Of a stretch of DNA of 32,851 bases, positions 8,187 through 16,944 are shown one piece after another. The notes beneath the pieces are model-generated. The model made no database searches, had not been told where the DNA came from, and saw only the letters and a program-made list of their open reading frames with translations. This DNA comes from HGM04593 sp045630965 (GTDB lineage Bacteria > Bacteroidota > Bacteroidia > Bacteroidales > Bacteroidaceae). How positions within the stretch are numbered: position 1 is the first letter of the stretch; every line of letters starts with the position of its first letter. Location of the stretch: contig JAZQTU010000018.1 of NCBI GenBank assembly GCA_045630965.1, positions 1-32,851 on the forward strand, in the 5' to 3' direction. The position numbers and the translations under genes are program-made.

Positions 8187-10310
8187 ATGAACAAAACTTT
8201 TCTAACCACTCTTAAGAGCCTTGCTTTTGCTGCATCAATCATAGCATCAGGCAGCATGTTTGTAAGTTGTGTAGAAGACATTCCAGATGAGAAGCGTTTT
8301 ACCTTTACAGGAGAGACAATCGCCAGTCATCTTGAAGACAATCCAGAATTCAGCCATTTCTGCACAATCCTTACAAAAGCCAAATTAGGTAAGAAATCAC
8401 CAAGTAACATGTTAAAGACCTTGTCTACATATGGTTCATACACATGTTTTGCACCTACCAATGAAGCTATCGAGGCATATTTGCTTGAAAAATCGCAGGA
8501 AGAGAACAGCGGAATTACATCACCATATCTGGAAGACCTGAAAGACTCAATGGCGACTGTAATTGCAAAGAACCACCTTATAGAAGCAGGTTACAGAACC
8601 ATTGACATAAATGGAAATTCATTTCCACAACAGACTATGAACTTCCGTTCTGTATCATTCTCTGTAGATACTATCCCCAACAGTGGTGGTATCTACAAAA
8701 TAGTCTTGGATGGACAAGCAAATATCACAGAAAAGGATATTGAAACAGAAAACGGTTATATTCAGGTTATTGACAAAGCTCTGAATCCATCAGAAAAGCC
8801 ACTTGACGACCAGCTTGAAATGTGCAAAGGTTTTGAACTTTTTGCAAAAGCATTGAAAGAGACCGGCTGGGGCAAGAAGATTGCTGAGACCGAAATTGAC
8901 AAGAATTACGACGGAACCCTAAAGCACGCCGGACTTATCTCAAAAGCTGAAGGCGAGGCACCATACCCCGAAAGATGGCAGCAGTTGCATACAATTCTTA
9001 TCGAAAGCGATGACCTTCTTGCAGACCCGACCAAGAACCACTTGGGCGAACCAATCACAACACTTGAGCAGCTTGAGAAGTTAGCACAGAAATTCTACGG
9101 AGATGAAAAAACAGGCGAATACACTGACCCAGCCAATGCTTTGAACAAATACATTGCTTACCACATCCTTGACCGCAAGCTAGAGTATAAAAAAGCAGGA
9201 CCCGGTGGTTTCATCATGGAAAATTACGAATATGGTAAGTTCAAATCAGAGGTAAACCTGCCTACTTCATTCGACAGATACGACTATTTTGAGACAATGC
9301 TTCCATTCTCACTTGTAAAGGTGACACGTCCAAAGGCTGGAACACCATTGCAGGATGATATAGTAATAAACTATTCACAGGAAGACGGAACAATACTTGA
9401 TAAGGTAACTGAGGACGGAATTGACATGTCGCATTATCTAAACGTTATTGTACAGAATCCTGACAGCTTGAACATTGATGGTTTTGTCACCGAGGCTAAG
9501 AACGGAACAATGTTTCTCATTGACAAAATCCTCGTATACAATGAAGAAGAGATGCGTTCAAACGTTTTGAATGAGCGCATGCGTTGGGATGTTACATCAC
9601 TATTCCCAGAGCTCACCAACAACACAGTACGTTGGGGATTCAAGAATGCAAACCGCAAGATCACATACATCCCACACAACTACTGCAAGAGACTTGAAGT
9701 ATTGAGTACTACAACAAACATATTCTACCTGCACCCCACAGAAGCTGTAAACCTTGGTGGTTATGCAAACTATCAGGGAGATGAGTTACTGATTGACGGA
9801 CAGTATGACTTCAAGTACCGAATCCCATATGTTCCAGATGGAAGATATGAAATACGTTTTGGATATTCTCAGAGTAACCTTCGCGGTGTGATACAGATAT
9901 ATTTGGACGATGCAATATGCGGTATTCCGGTCGATTTGCGTAACAGCGCTGAAGCACAAGCTAGAATCGGTTGGTTCGAAGAGGAAGGAACTGCAAACGA
10001 AATTCTGGAGAAGGACAAGGCTATGAGAAACAAGGGATTCATGAAGGGCCCCGCAAGCTGCCACCTTGACCTTGACAACCCGACTTCAACTACTGGTAAC
10101 ATGAGATACTCATCATACTGTATCAGAAGAATTGTAGGCCAGTTCGACCTTGGAAAGAGATATGACAAGAATGGCAACCCAGACGGACACTGGATGCGCA
10201 TAAAGAGTGTCACAAAGAACGCCACAAATGAGCAGTTCAATCAGGACTATCTGGAAATTGTTCCTATTGGAGTTATAACAGACCCAAACAAACCCGAAGA
10301 CCAGTATTAA
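8187..10310 (+). CDS. Fasciclin (FAS1) domain lipoprotein
   Basis: The 707-residue protein starts with a lipoprotein signal peptide ending in SMFVSC (lipidated Cys28), so it is anchored in the envelope. Two FAS1-like domains follow. The first (about 40-205) includes YGSYTCFAPTNEAIEAYL and VIAKNHLIEAG. The second (about 215-455) includes NKYIAYHILDRKLEY and closes with DGFVTEAKNGTMFLIDKIL. The last ~250 residues are a beta-rich region that I do not recognise (about 465-700). In Bacteroidales such proteins often accompany SusC/SusD outer-membrane systems and are thought to bind ligands or mediate adhesion, but no SusC/D gene is next to this one. It has its own promoter and is followed by a hairpin terminator, so it is monocistronic. 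Confidence 0.88.
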   Translation: MNKTFLTTLKSLAFAASIIASGSMFVSCVEDIPDEKRFTFTGETIASHLEDNPEFSHFCTILTKAKLGKKSPSNMLKTLSTYGSYTCFAPTNEAIEAYLLEKSQEENSGITSPYLEDLKDSMATVIAKNHLIEAGYRTIDINGNSFPQQTMNFRSVSFSVDTIPNSGGIYKIVLDGQANITEKDIETENGYIQVIDKALNPSEKPLDDQLEMCKGFELFAKALKETGWGKKIAETEIDKNYDGTLKHAGLISKAEGEAPYPERWQQLHTILIESDDLLADPTKNHLGEPITTLEQLEKLAQKFYGDEKTGEYTDPANALNKYIAYHILDRKLEYKKAGPGGFIMENYEYGKFKSEVNLPTSFDRYDYFETMLPFSLVKVTRPKAGTPLQDDIVINYSQEDGTILDKVTEDGIDMSHYLNVIVQNPDSLNIDGFVTEAKNGTMFLIDKILVYNEEEMRSNVLNERMRWDVTSLFPELTNNTVRWGFKNANRKITYIPHNYCKRLEVLSTTTNIFYLHPTEAVNLGGYANYQGDELLIDGQYDFKYRIPYVPDGRYEIRFGYSQSNLRGVIQIYLDDAICGIPVDLRNSAEAQARIGWFEEEGTANEILEKDKAMRNKGFMKGPASCHLDLDNPTSTTGNMRYSSYCIRRIVGQFDLGKRYDKNGNPDGHWMRIKSVTKNATNEQFNQDYLEIVPIGVITDPNKPEDQY

Positions 10311-10327
10311 TAGACTGTCAAAGATAC

Positions 10328-10361
10328 ATAAAGCGGAGGTGGAACACCATCTCCGCTTTAT
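10328..10361 (+). terminator. Terminator after the fasciclin lipoprotein gene
   Basis: A 15-bp stem, 10328-10342 with 10347-10361 and one G-T pair, closes a 4-nt loop (AACA) 17 nt after the stop codon. The stem core is AAAGCGGAG. Confidence 0.7.
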
Positions 10362-10425
10362 AATAAGGAGCAGACTCACAACATACTTGCCTGACAATCG
10401 TTGAATAAAGAAAACCAATACACAC

Positions 10426-12342
10426 ATGAAATACGGTTTTACAAGAATTGCCACTGCAGTTCCGGCTATAATTTCCGGATATTGCAAGAAAAACTCAAGT
10501 GAGATAATATCCATGATGAAGGATATTGCCGAAAAAAACGTAGAGCTGGCGTTGTTCCCTGAACTATGCCTGACATCCAGCAACTGTGGCGACCTATTCC
10601 TGCAAAATACATTTATTAAGGAGTGCGAACAGACAATCAATGAAATAGCAGACAGCACAAGAGGCATTGATACGATTATAGTATTCGGTGCTCCGGTAAT
10701 ATATAGAAATTCAATATTCAATTGCGCCATTGTTATACACGCTGGAACAATTTGTGGTATTGTACCAAAGAACATAATAAAGGATTTCGGAAGCCATGAA
10801 AGCCGTTGGTTCAACTGTGGCGAGGCCATACCCGACGGAACATCAATTAAAATCTGCGACAAGGAAGTTCCATTCGCAAAAAAAGCCATCTTCTCTACAA
10901 AGAGCTACAGTTTTGGAGTAGAGATTGGAAATGAAGCAGAAAGCCCGATATCTCCGGGAGCCGTACTGGCTGCTAATGGAGCAGATATTATCCTCAACCC
11001 CTGCTCTATTGAGGAACTTGCCGACAGCAACAGACAGACAAGAATCAGGATTGAAAATACAAGCCGTCACTGCAAATGCGGTTACATATACTCAAACATT
11101 GGATGGGGTGAATCAACCAGTCGCGCATCATACGCCGGATACAGCGCCATTGCAGAGTGTGGAAATATCATCGCTGAAGGCAAACGTTTCCAAACTGAAT
11201 CAAACTACACCATAGCAGAGGTAGATATTGAAAAGATAATAAACAACCGCAGGGCAGACAAGAATTTCAGCCGTAACGACAATGTAGAACGGATTATAAT
11301 TGAACAGAAGCAAAACTGCGACGATAAATTGTTCCGTAAAATAGATGCCACCCCATTCATTCCTTCAGACGACAGAAAACACAAGCGTTATGAAGAGATT
11401 TTCATGATACAGTCTACAGCCCTTGCACGCAGAATCATACACACGCATGCAAGTACATGCGTAATAGGCATTTCCGGAGGCCTTGATTCTACGCTAGCTC
11501 TGCTGGTAACAGAAAAGGCGTGCCAACTTGCAGGAAAGAAAAGTAGTGACATCATAGCTGTAACAATGCCTGGATTCGGTACATCAGGACGCACATACAA
11601 CAATGCAATGAGAATGATGGAGAAATTAGGCGTAACAATAAGAGAGATATCCATCAAGAACGCCTGCACATTGCATTTCCAGGATATAGGACATGATATC
11701 AACAAACACGATGTGACATACGAAAACTCACAGGCTCGCGAACGCACACAGATACTTATGGATATCGCCAACATGACAAACGGTATCGTTGTCGGCACCG
11801 GCGACCTGTCTGAACTGGCGCTTGGTTGGGCCACATACAACGGTGACCACATGAGCATGTACGGTGTAAACGCTTCAGTTCCCAAGACACTCATGCAGCA
11901 CCTCGTACGATGGGTGGCAGAGAACAATGGTGATAACAGCCTAAGAGAAACACTGCTTGACATCATAGAAACACCGATATCTCCGGAGTTGATTCCTGCT
12001 GACCACAATGACAACATCAAGCAAAAAACCGAAGACCTTGTAGGACCATACGAACTGCACGACTTTTTCCTATACAATTTCATACACAACGGTTTCTCTC
12101 CTGAGAAGACATACTTCCTCGCAAAGAAAGCTTTTGCAGAGAGCTATGACAATACAACAATAAAGAAGTGGCTTTCAACATTCATGCGACGCTTCTTCAT
12201 ACAACAGTTCAAACGTTCGTGTATGCCCGATGGTCCGGCTACAGGCAAGTGCAATCTTAGCCCACAAGGCGGATGGATAATGCCGGCAGACATAAGCGGA
12301 ACACTTTGGAACGAGGCATGCAATAAAATTGAAAATGAATAA
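10426..12342 (+). CDS. nadE: NAD+ synthetase with a degenerate glutaminase domain
   Basis: This 638-residue protein has the long NadE architecture: nitrilase-like glutaminase (about 1-280) plus NAD synthetase (about 320-638). The synthetase half is intact: SGGLDS (350-355), TMPGFGTSGRTYNNA (380-394), ENSQARERTQILMDIAN (433-449) and GTGDLSELALGWATYNGDH (457-475). In the glutaminase half, Glu46 (LFPELCLT) and Lys115 (IVPKN) remain. The nucleophile position is Gly168 (FGVEIGNEAES), where the family has FGIEICEDLW, encoded by GGA at 10927-10929. The TGY after the Glu motif and the LPNYxEFYE loop after Lys115 are also lost. The enzyme is inferred to use free ammonia, or ammonia from another source, rather than glutamine. 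It is monocistronic between two terminators. Confidence 0.92.
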   Translation: MKYGFTRIATAVPAIISGYCKKNSSEIISMMKDIAEKNVELALFPELCLTSSNCGDLFLQNTFIKECEQTINEIADSTRGIDTIIVFGAPVIYRNSIFNCAIVIHAGTICGIVPKNIIKDFGSHESRWFNCGEAIPDGTSIKICDKEVPFAKKAIFSTKSYSFGVEIGNEAESPISPGAVLAANGADIILNPCSIEELADSNRQTRIRIENTSRHCKCGYIYSNIGWGESTSRASYAGYSAIAECGNIIAEGKRFQTESNYTIAEVDIEKIINNRRADKNFSRNDNVERIIIEQKQNCDDKLFRKIDATPFIPSDDRKHKRYEEIFMIQSTALARRIIHTHASTCVIGISGGLDSTLALLVTEKACQLAGKKSSDIIAVTMPGFGTSGRTYNNAMRMMEKLGVTIREISIKNACTLHFQDIGHDINKHDVTYENSQARERTQILMDIANMTNGIVVGTGDLSELALGWATYNGDHMSMYGVNASVPKTLMQHLVRWVAENNGDNSLRETLLDIIETPISPELIPADHNDNIKQKTEDLVGPYELHDFFLYNFIHNGFSPEKTYFLAKKAFAESYDNTTIKKWLSTFMRRFFIQQFKRSCMPDGPATGKCNLSPQGGWIMPADISGTLWNEACNKIENE

Positions 12343-12384
12343 AGATAAAAAAACAGACCAATTGGTCTGTTTTTTTATCTTTAT
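12339..12384 (+). terminator. 23-bp palindromic terminator after nadE
   Basis: A perfect 46-nt palindrome (12339-12361 with 12362-12384) overlaps the nadE stop codon. The stem core CAGACCAA/TTGGTCTG is flanked by A and T tracts, so on the plus strand it ends in seven T residues, as a Rho-independent terminator does. Confidence 0.88.
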
Positions 12385-12388
12385 CAGT

Positions 12389-12415
12389 CATTTTGACGCA
12401 ATACAAGTCAAAATG
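12389..12415. promoter_or_regulatory. 9-N9-9 inverted repeat upstream of clpB, possible heat-shock operator
   Basis: CATTTTGAC (12389-12397) and GTCAAAATG (12407-12415) are perfect reverse complements separated by nine bases. A further GTCAAAA half-site lies at 12419-12425, 12 nt after the one at 12407. The geometry equals that of CIRCE, the HrcA operator of chaperone genes, but the sequence differs from the CIRCE consensus (TTAGCACTC-N9-GAGTGCTAA). It sits 60-86 nt before the clpB start, where no consensus TTTG/TAnnTTTG promoter is seen. Confidence 0.5.
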
Positions 12416-12474
12416 TCAGTCAAAACTCTATTGGTTCATATTTTGTTCTAATCTCATTGAAAGGAGATCAAAGT

Positions 12475-15066
12475 ATGAACTTTAACAAATTTACAAACAA
12501 AGCCCAAGAGGCTATTCAGGAAGCTGTAACAATTGCACAGACAAATGGACAGCAAGTGATTGAACCGGCACACATAATGGGAGGAGTTCTGAAATGCAGC
12601 GAACAGATAATCTCTTTCCTTCTACAAAAATGTGGTTGTAATATTAATAAGGTAAAGAATGAGGTCAATAACCTCATATCCACATTACCAAAGGTGAGTG
12701 GCGGAGATCCATATTTAAGCAGAGAGAGCAACAAGACTATAACAAGAGCCGAGGAACTGGCAAAACAATTTGGCGATGAGTTTGTATCAATAGAGCCATT
12801 ATTGTTAGCAATAATAGAAATAGAGAACCCTGTTAGCAATATTCTGAAGAATAACGGTGCAAACAAAAGCGAACTCGAAAAAGCAATCAAAGAACTTCGT
12901 CAGGGAGGGAATGTCAAATCACAGAACGCCGAGGAGAATTATCAGGCTTTAGAGAAATATGCCATCAATCTCAACAACGCTGCAAAAAACGGAAAACTAG
13001 ACCCGGTCATAGGTCGTGACGATGAGATAAGACGTATTCTGCAGATTTTAAGCCGTCGCACAAAAAACAACCCTATACTTATAGGAGAACCGGGAACTGG
13101 TAAAACAGCAATTGTCGAAGGACTGGCCCGCCGCCTTGTCAGAGGTGATATTCCTGACAATTTGAGGGACAAACAGATATATTCTCTCGACATGGGCGCA
13201 CTGGTCGCTGGTGCGAAATACAAGGGCGAATTTGAAGAGCGTCTGAAAGCCGTCATAAGCGAGGTTACAAAAGCCGAAGGACGCATAATACTCTTTATTG
13301 ACGAGATACACACGCTCGTAGGTGCAGGAAAGGGGGAAGGAGCAATGGACGCTGCAAACATACTCAAACCAGCACTTGCGCGAGGCGAATTGCGCTCAAT
13401 AGGAGCCACCACCCTTGACGAATACCAAAAATATTTTGAGAAGGACAAAGCTCTTGAACGACGTTTCCAAAGTGTAATGGTAAACGAGCCCGACAAGATG
13501 AGTAGCATTTCCATTCTGCGAGGCCTTAAGGAGCGATATGAAAACCACCACAAAGTACGCATACAGGATGATGCTCTTATAGCGGCAGTTACATTGAGCG
13601 ACAGATACATTACAGAGCGTTTCCTACCGGACAAAGCTATTGACCTTGTGGACGAAGCTGCTGCAAAGTTACGTATGGAACGAGATTCACTCCCCGAAGA
13701 ACTTGATGAAATTTCACGCCACATAAAACAGCTTGAGATAGAGCGTGAAGCGATTAAACGCGAGAAGGATGAGCCCAAACTGGCTGTTCTTGCGAAGGAA
13801 ATTTCCGTTCTTAAAGAACAAGAGAAGGATAAACGCGCGAAATGGCAGCAGGAGAAAGAACTTGCCGACCGCATACAGAACGCCAAACACGAAATTGAAG
13901 AACTAAAATTCGAAGCTGAAAAAGCTGAACGCGAAGGCGACTATGGACGTGTTGCAGAAATCAGGTACGGAAAGATTAAAGAGTTAGAAAACGAGATTTC
14001 CATTACTCAAGAAAAATTGCGCGAAGCACAAGGTTGTGATGCCATGATAAAAGAGGAGGTTACAGCTGAAGACATTGCTGATGTCGTTTCACGCTGGACA
14101 GGTATCCCTGTAAGCAAGATGCTACAAAGCGAACGCGAGAAATTGTTAACACTTGAAGAGGAACTGCACAAAAGGGTTGTAGGTCAGAACGAAGCTATAC
14201 AAGCCGTAAGTGATGCCGTACGCCGTAGCCGCGCAGGTTTGCAGGATCCCAAACGACCTATCGGTTCATTCATATTCCTTGGAACTACAGGTGTCGGCAA
14301 GACCGAGCTGGCCAAAGCATTGGCAACATACCTGTTCAACGACGAGTCATTGATGACAAGAATAGACATGAGTGAATACCAAGAAAAATTCTCCGTATCA
14401 CGACTTATAGGTGCTCCTCCGGGGTATGTCGGATATGACGAAGGTGGACAATTAACAGAAGCCGTACGACGCAAGCCCTATTCTGTGGTACTGTTTGACG
14501 AGATTGAGAAAGCCCACCCGGACGTATTCAACATTCTGTTGCAGGTTCTTGATGACGGACGCCTCACTGACAATAAAGGACGAGTAGTCAACTTCAAGAA
14601 TACCATCATTATAATGACCAGCAACATGGGAAGCGCCTACATTCAGGAGCAGTTTGAAAAGATTAATGAAGGAAACAGAGAATATGTAATTGAAGAGACC
14701 AAAGAGAAGATTATGGAGATGCTGAAGAAGAACATACGCCCCGAATTCCTCAACCGCATCGATGAGACCATAATGTTTACTCCGCTCGACAACGAGGAAA
14801 TCGAACAGATTGTACGCCTACAGATATCTGCTATAACAGCCCTATTGAAAGAGAACGAAGTTGTATTGAATGTAACAAATTCGGCTATAAGATTCATTTC
14901 ACAGGCAGGTTTTGACCCCGAATTCGGTGCAAGACCTATTAAAAGAGCCATACAGCGATTATTGCTGAACGACCTATCCAAACAGATGCTTGCAGGCACA
15001 ATAGAGAAGAGCAAACCGGTAACAGTTGACTCTGACGGCAACATGTTGCTTTTCAGCAATAAATAA
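12475..15066 (+). CDS. clpB: ATP-dependent disaggregase ClpB
   Basis: ClpB extracts and refolds aggregated proteins together with DnaK. From the ATG at 12475 it has 863 residues, the normal family length. This start is preceded by AAGGAG (12461-12466) at an ideal 8-nt spacing, an unusually strong ribosome binding site for this phylum, whereas the longer frame would begin upstream of it. The protein contains the Clp N-domain (about 1-145), AAA+ module 1 (GEPGTGKT and LFIDEIHTLVGAG), the long coiled-coil middle domain (about 400-520, DEISRHIKQLEIEREAIKRE) that separates ClpB from ClpA/C, and AAA+ module 2 (GTTGVGKTELAKALA, LFDEIEKAHPDV). Probable control by the inverted repeat upstream is inference. 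Confidence 0.97.
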   Translation: MNFNKFTNKAQEAIQEAVTIAQTNGQQVIEPAHIMGGVLKCSEQIISFLLQKCGCNINKVKNEVNNLISTLPKVSGGDPYLSRESNKTITRAEELAKQFGDEFVSIEPLLLAIIEIENPVSNILKNNGANKSELEKAIKELRQGGNVKSQNAEENYQALEKYAINLNNAAKNGKLDPVIGRDDEIRRILQILSRRTKNNPILIGEPGTGKTAIVEGLARRLVRGDIPDNLRDKQIYSLDMGALVAGAKYKGEFEERLKAVISEVTKAEGRIILFIDEIHTLVGAGKGEGAMDAANILKPALARGELRSIGATTLDEYQKYFEKDKALERRFQSVMVNEPDKMSSISILRGLKERYENHHKVRIQDDALIAAVTLSDRYITERFLPDKAIDLVDEAAAKLRMERDSLPEELDEISRHIKQLEIEREAIKREKDEPKLAVLAKEISVLKEQEKDKRAKWQQEKELADRIQNAKHEIEELKFEAEKAEREGDYGRVAEIRYGKIKELENEISITQEKLREAQGCDAMIKEEVTAEDIADVVSRWTGIPVSKMLQSEREKLLTLEEELHKRVVGQNEAIQAVSDAVRRSRAGLQDPKRPIGSFIFLGTTGVGKTELAKALATYLFNDESLMTRIDMSEYQEKFSVSRLIGAPPGYVGYDEGGQLTEAVRRKPYSVVLFDEIEKAHPDVFNILLQVLDDGRLTDNKGRVVNFKNTIIIMTSNMGSAYIQEQFEKINEGNREYVIEETKEKIMEMLKKNIRPEFLNRIDETIMFTPLDNEEIEQIVRLQISAITALLKENEVVLNVTNSAIRFISQAGFDPEFGARPIKRAIQRLLLNDLSKQMLAGTIEKSKPVTVDSDGNMLLFSNK

Positions 15067-15074
15067 CACCCACA

Positions 15075-15110
15075 AAAAAACACTCTCAATTTAAATTGAG
15101 AGTGTTTTTT
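15075..15110. terminator. Bidirectional 18-bp palindromic terminator, clpB / DUF4923
   Basis: 15075-15092 and 15093-15110 form a perfect palindrome with A6 and T6 ends around CACTCTCAATTT. It lies 9 nt after clpB and 20 nt from the convergent DUF4923 gene, so it can end both. Confidence 0.85.
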
Positions 15111-15129
15111 ATAAGAATTATCTAACAAA

Positions 15130-15831
15130 TTATTTATTCATTTTAACGCCAAGCATCATTCCATCATAATTTTCCAAAAGAGCCGACGCCGTATTTAAGG
15201 CGGCTGTTGCAGTACTCAATTTAGACGATGATGATGACAAAGCGCCCAAAGATGAAGTCTTGCCTGATACGGATGATGTGACATTCTTTACAAGAGACAA
15301 TAATTTGTCCGCTTCAAAAACAATGTTGATATCCTTAACATTATAAGAGAGATAAGATTTCATCTTCAGTTTATCATGCAGAAAACTGAAATCAATAATC
15401 TTCTCCTCAACATCAAGTTTGTATGTACCACGGATATCACGGCCATTGACTGTCATATAACATGAATCATTCTCCATAAATGTGAACGAACAAGCACCAA
15501 CCTTAACTCCAGCCTTGGCAAGATAGCCGTCAAGTTTCTCCTCAATCTTTGAAGTTGCGACAGTTCCGCCTATATCGGAAAGCGCATCCTCGCTTTCAAG
15601 GACACACGCTGTACCCTCGTAATTCCAAGTACCCTCTATAAGCGCTTTTGAGAAAGGAATTGAATTACCTATAATGTTTCCAAGTACATTTGCAACAAGG
15701 CTGTTATCAGTACCAGAAACCTCTTCGGCAACCTTATTGGCAACCTTTCCTAACATATCCTTCCAAGCCTGCGCTTGACCATTCATTGCAAACGCAAAGA
15801 ATAATGCTACAAAAATAAATAACTTTTTCAC
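15130..15831 (-). CDS. Exported DUF4923 (lipocalin-like) protein
   Basis: The start is placed at the GTG at 15831, which gives the clean signal peptide MKKLFIFVALFFAFAMNGQAQA; a GTG at 15858 overlapping the upstream TGA would add nine residues in front of it. The mature region (about 200 residues) has the segment IEGTWNYEGTACVLESEDAL typical of DUF4923 proteins of Bacteroidales. It also has beta-strand-like repeats and a Ser/Ala-rich tail (TSSLGALSSSSSKLSTATAA). The family has no established role; a periplasmic or secreted beta-barrel-like binding protein is likely. It follows the DUF5606 gene and shares its promoter. Confidence 0.78.
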   Translation of the reverse strand: MKKLFIFVALFFAFAMNGQAQAWKDMLGKVANKVAEEVSGTDNSLVANVLGNIIGNSIPFSKALIEGTWNYEGTACVLESEDALSDIGGTVATSKIEEKLDGYLAKAGVKVGACSFTFMENDSCYMTVNGRDIRGTYKLDVEEKIIDFSFLHDKLKMKSYLSYNVKDINIVFEADKLLSLVKNVTSSVSGKTSSLGALSSSSSKLSTATAALNTASALLENYDGMMLGVKMNK

Positions 15832-15854
15832 AGCAATATTTCTTTTAGCAAAAA

Positions 15855-16268
15855 TCACTCTTCAACCTGTTCTTCCTCAACGGTAAAATCAACAACACCG
15901 TTGGCAACAAGAATGTTATACCAAGAATACATCTTCTTGATATGAGTCAAATACACACGTTCTCTGTCATAATCAGGCATTATACCCTCAAAGTACTCAA
16001 CAAGTTCTTCCGGTGTTGCCATTTTCAAATCGAATGGAATAACACCATTCTCCTTCTCATATATCTTAGCGAACACTTCACGCAAAGGCACCTCTTCTGT
16101 ATCGGTATATATAGCTATATCATCAAGCATAACGACCTTGTCGGTATTGTGAATTGGAAGGCGTTTCTTGTTAGTATCAACAGCTTCCACGATAATCATG
16201 TTACGACCGCTTGACAGAAGGCGGTAAAGACCGGGCTTGCCCGATATTGTCAAAACTCTTTCAAACAT
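15855..16268 (-). CDS. DUF5606 protein
   Basis: The 137-residue acidic cytoplasmic protein has no signal peptide or membrane segment. Its N-terminus (ERVLTISGKPGLYRLLSSGR) and the middle EEVPLREVFAKIYEKE match the DUF5606 family, known from Bacteroidota only and of unknown function. The N-terminal ~50 residues look like a small SH3-like beta barrel and the C-terminal half is mostly helical (inference from pattern). It lies downstream of coaE but has its own promoter inside the coaE 3' end. Confidence 0.8.
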   Translation of the reverse strand: MFERVLTISGKPGLYRLLSSGRNMIIVEAVDTNKKRLPIHNTDKVVMLDDIAIYTDTEEVPLREVFAKIYEKENGVIPFDLKMATPEELVEYFEGIMPDYDRERVYLTHIKKMYSWYNILVANGVVDFTVEEEQVEE

Positions 16269-16316
16269 AAATTTTATTATTAGTGTTAATCTTATGTAAT
16301 ATTGTTCTCTCTATTG

Positions 16317-16347
16317 CGAAGATAAAATTTCAAAGTGACTCTGCAAA
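16317..16347 (-). promoter_or_regulatory. Promoter of DUF5606-DUF4923 inside the 3' end of coaE
   Basis: On the minus strand TTTG (16347-16344), a 19-nt spacer and TATCTTCG (16324-16317) fit the Bacteroidetes promoter with one substitution in the -7 box. The -33 box lies within the last codons of coaE, so the downstream genes can be transcribed separately from the nusB-coaE run. Confidence 0.65.
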
Positions 16348-16944
16348 ATTTGGAATATTTTTTAACTGTTCCACTATTTTTACCAATTTTGGCAATAGTG
16401 GTTCATCAGCATCATTATAAAGCGAATAGTCGGACATGAGAAGAAGGTCATCAACACTCATCTGATTATTCAAACGGCTTTCAACCTGAGCACGGCTCAT
16501 GCCGCTTCTACCAATGGTACGTTTAATGGCAGTCTCCCTTTCTGTCCAGACAACAAGAACCTTATCAACAGAATTTACGATTCCTGATTCGTACAGAATT
16601 GCCGTTTCCACAGCCACCACATTTGCTCCCTGTCTTTGCGACCACAATTCAAAATCACGTTTTACGACAGGATGAACCAATGAATTTACACGTGCTATAT
16701 TCTGTTTGTCTGTAAAGATGCATGAAGCTATATAACGGCGGTTCAGCGTACCATCTTCCTCATAGCACTCCTCTCCGAACATTCTCTTCAATTCGCCAAC
16801 TATATAAGGATCGTCTACCATCAAGCGTTTCGCATTGCTGTCACAGTCATATACAGGCACACCCAACAGTTCAAGCATGTGCGAGACGACACTCTTACCA
16901 CTACCGATACTACCAGTTATCGCAAGTTTAATAATTCCGCTCAT
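16330..16944 (-). CDS. coaE: Dephospho-CoA kinase
   Basis: CoaE phosphorylates the 3'-hydroxyl of dephospho-CoA, the last step of coenzyme A synthesis. The 204-residue protein shows the P-loop GSIGSGKS (12-19), the substrate motif YDCDSNAKRL (about 33-42), LVHPVVKRDF (about 88-97) and ETAILYESG (about 112-120), all family hallmarks. Its start overlaps the YbbR gene stop by 4 nt, indicating translational coupling. Confidence 0.96.
   Translation of the reverse strand: MSGIIKLAITGSIGSGKSVVSHMLELLGVPVYDCDSNAKRLMVDDPYIVGELKRMFGEECYEEDGTLNRRYIASCIFTDKQNIARVNSLVHPVVKRDFELWSQRQGANVVAVETAILYESGIVNSVDKVLVVWTERETAIKRTIGRSGMSRAQVESRLNNQMSVDDLLLMSDYSLYNDADEPLLPKLVKIVEQLKNIPNFAESL

Noticed and set aside
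12942..13886. 314-aa minus-strand frame inside clpB
   Set aside because: Ser/Arg-rich shadow of ClpB codons; the plus frame has all AAA+ motifs.
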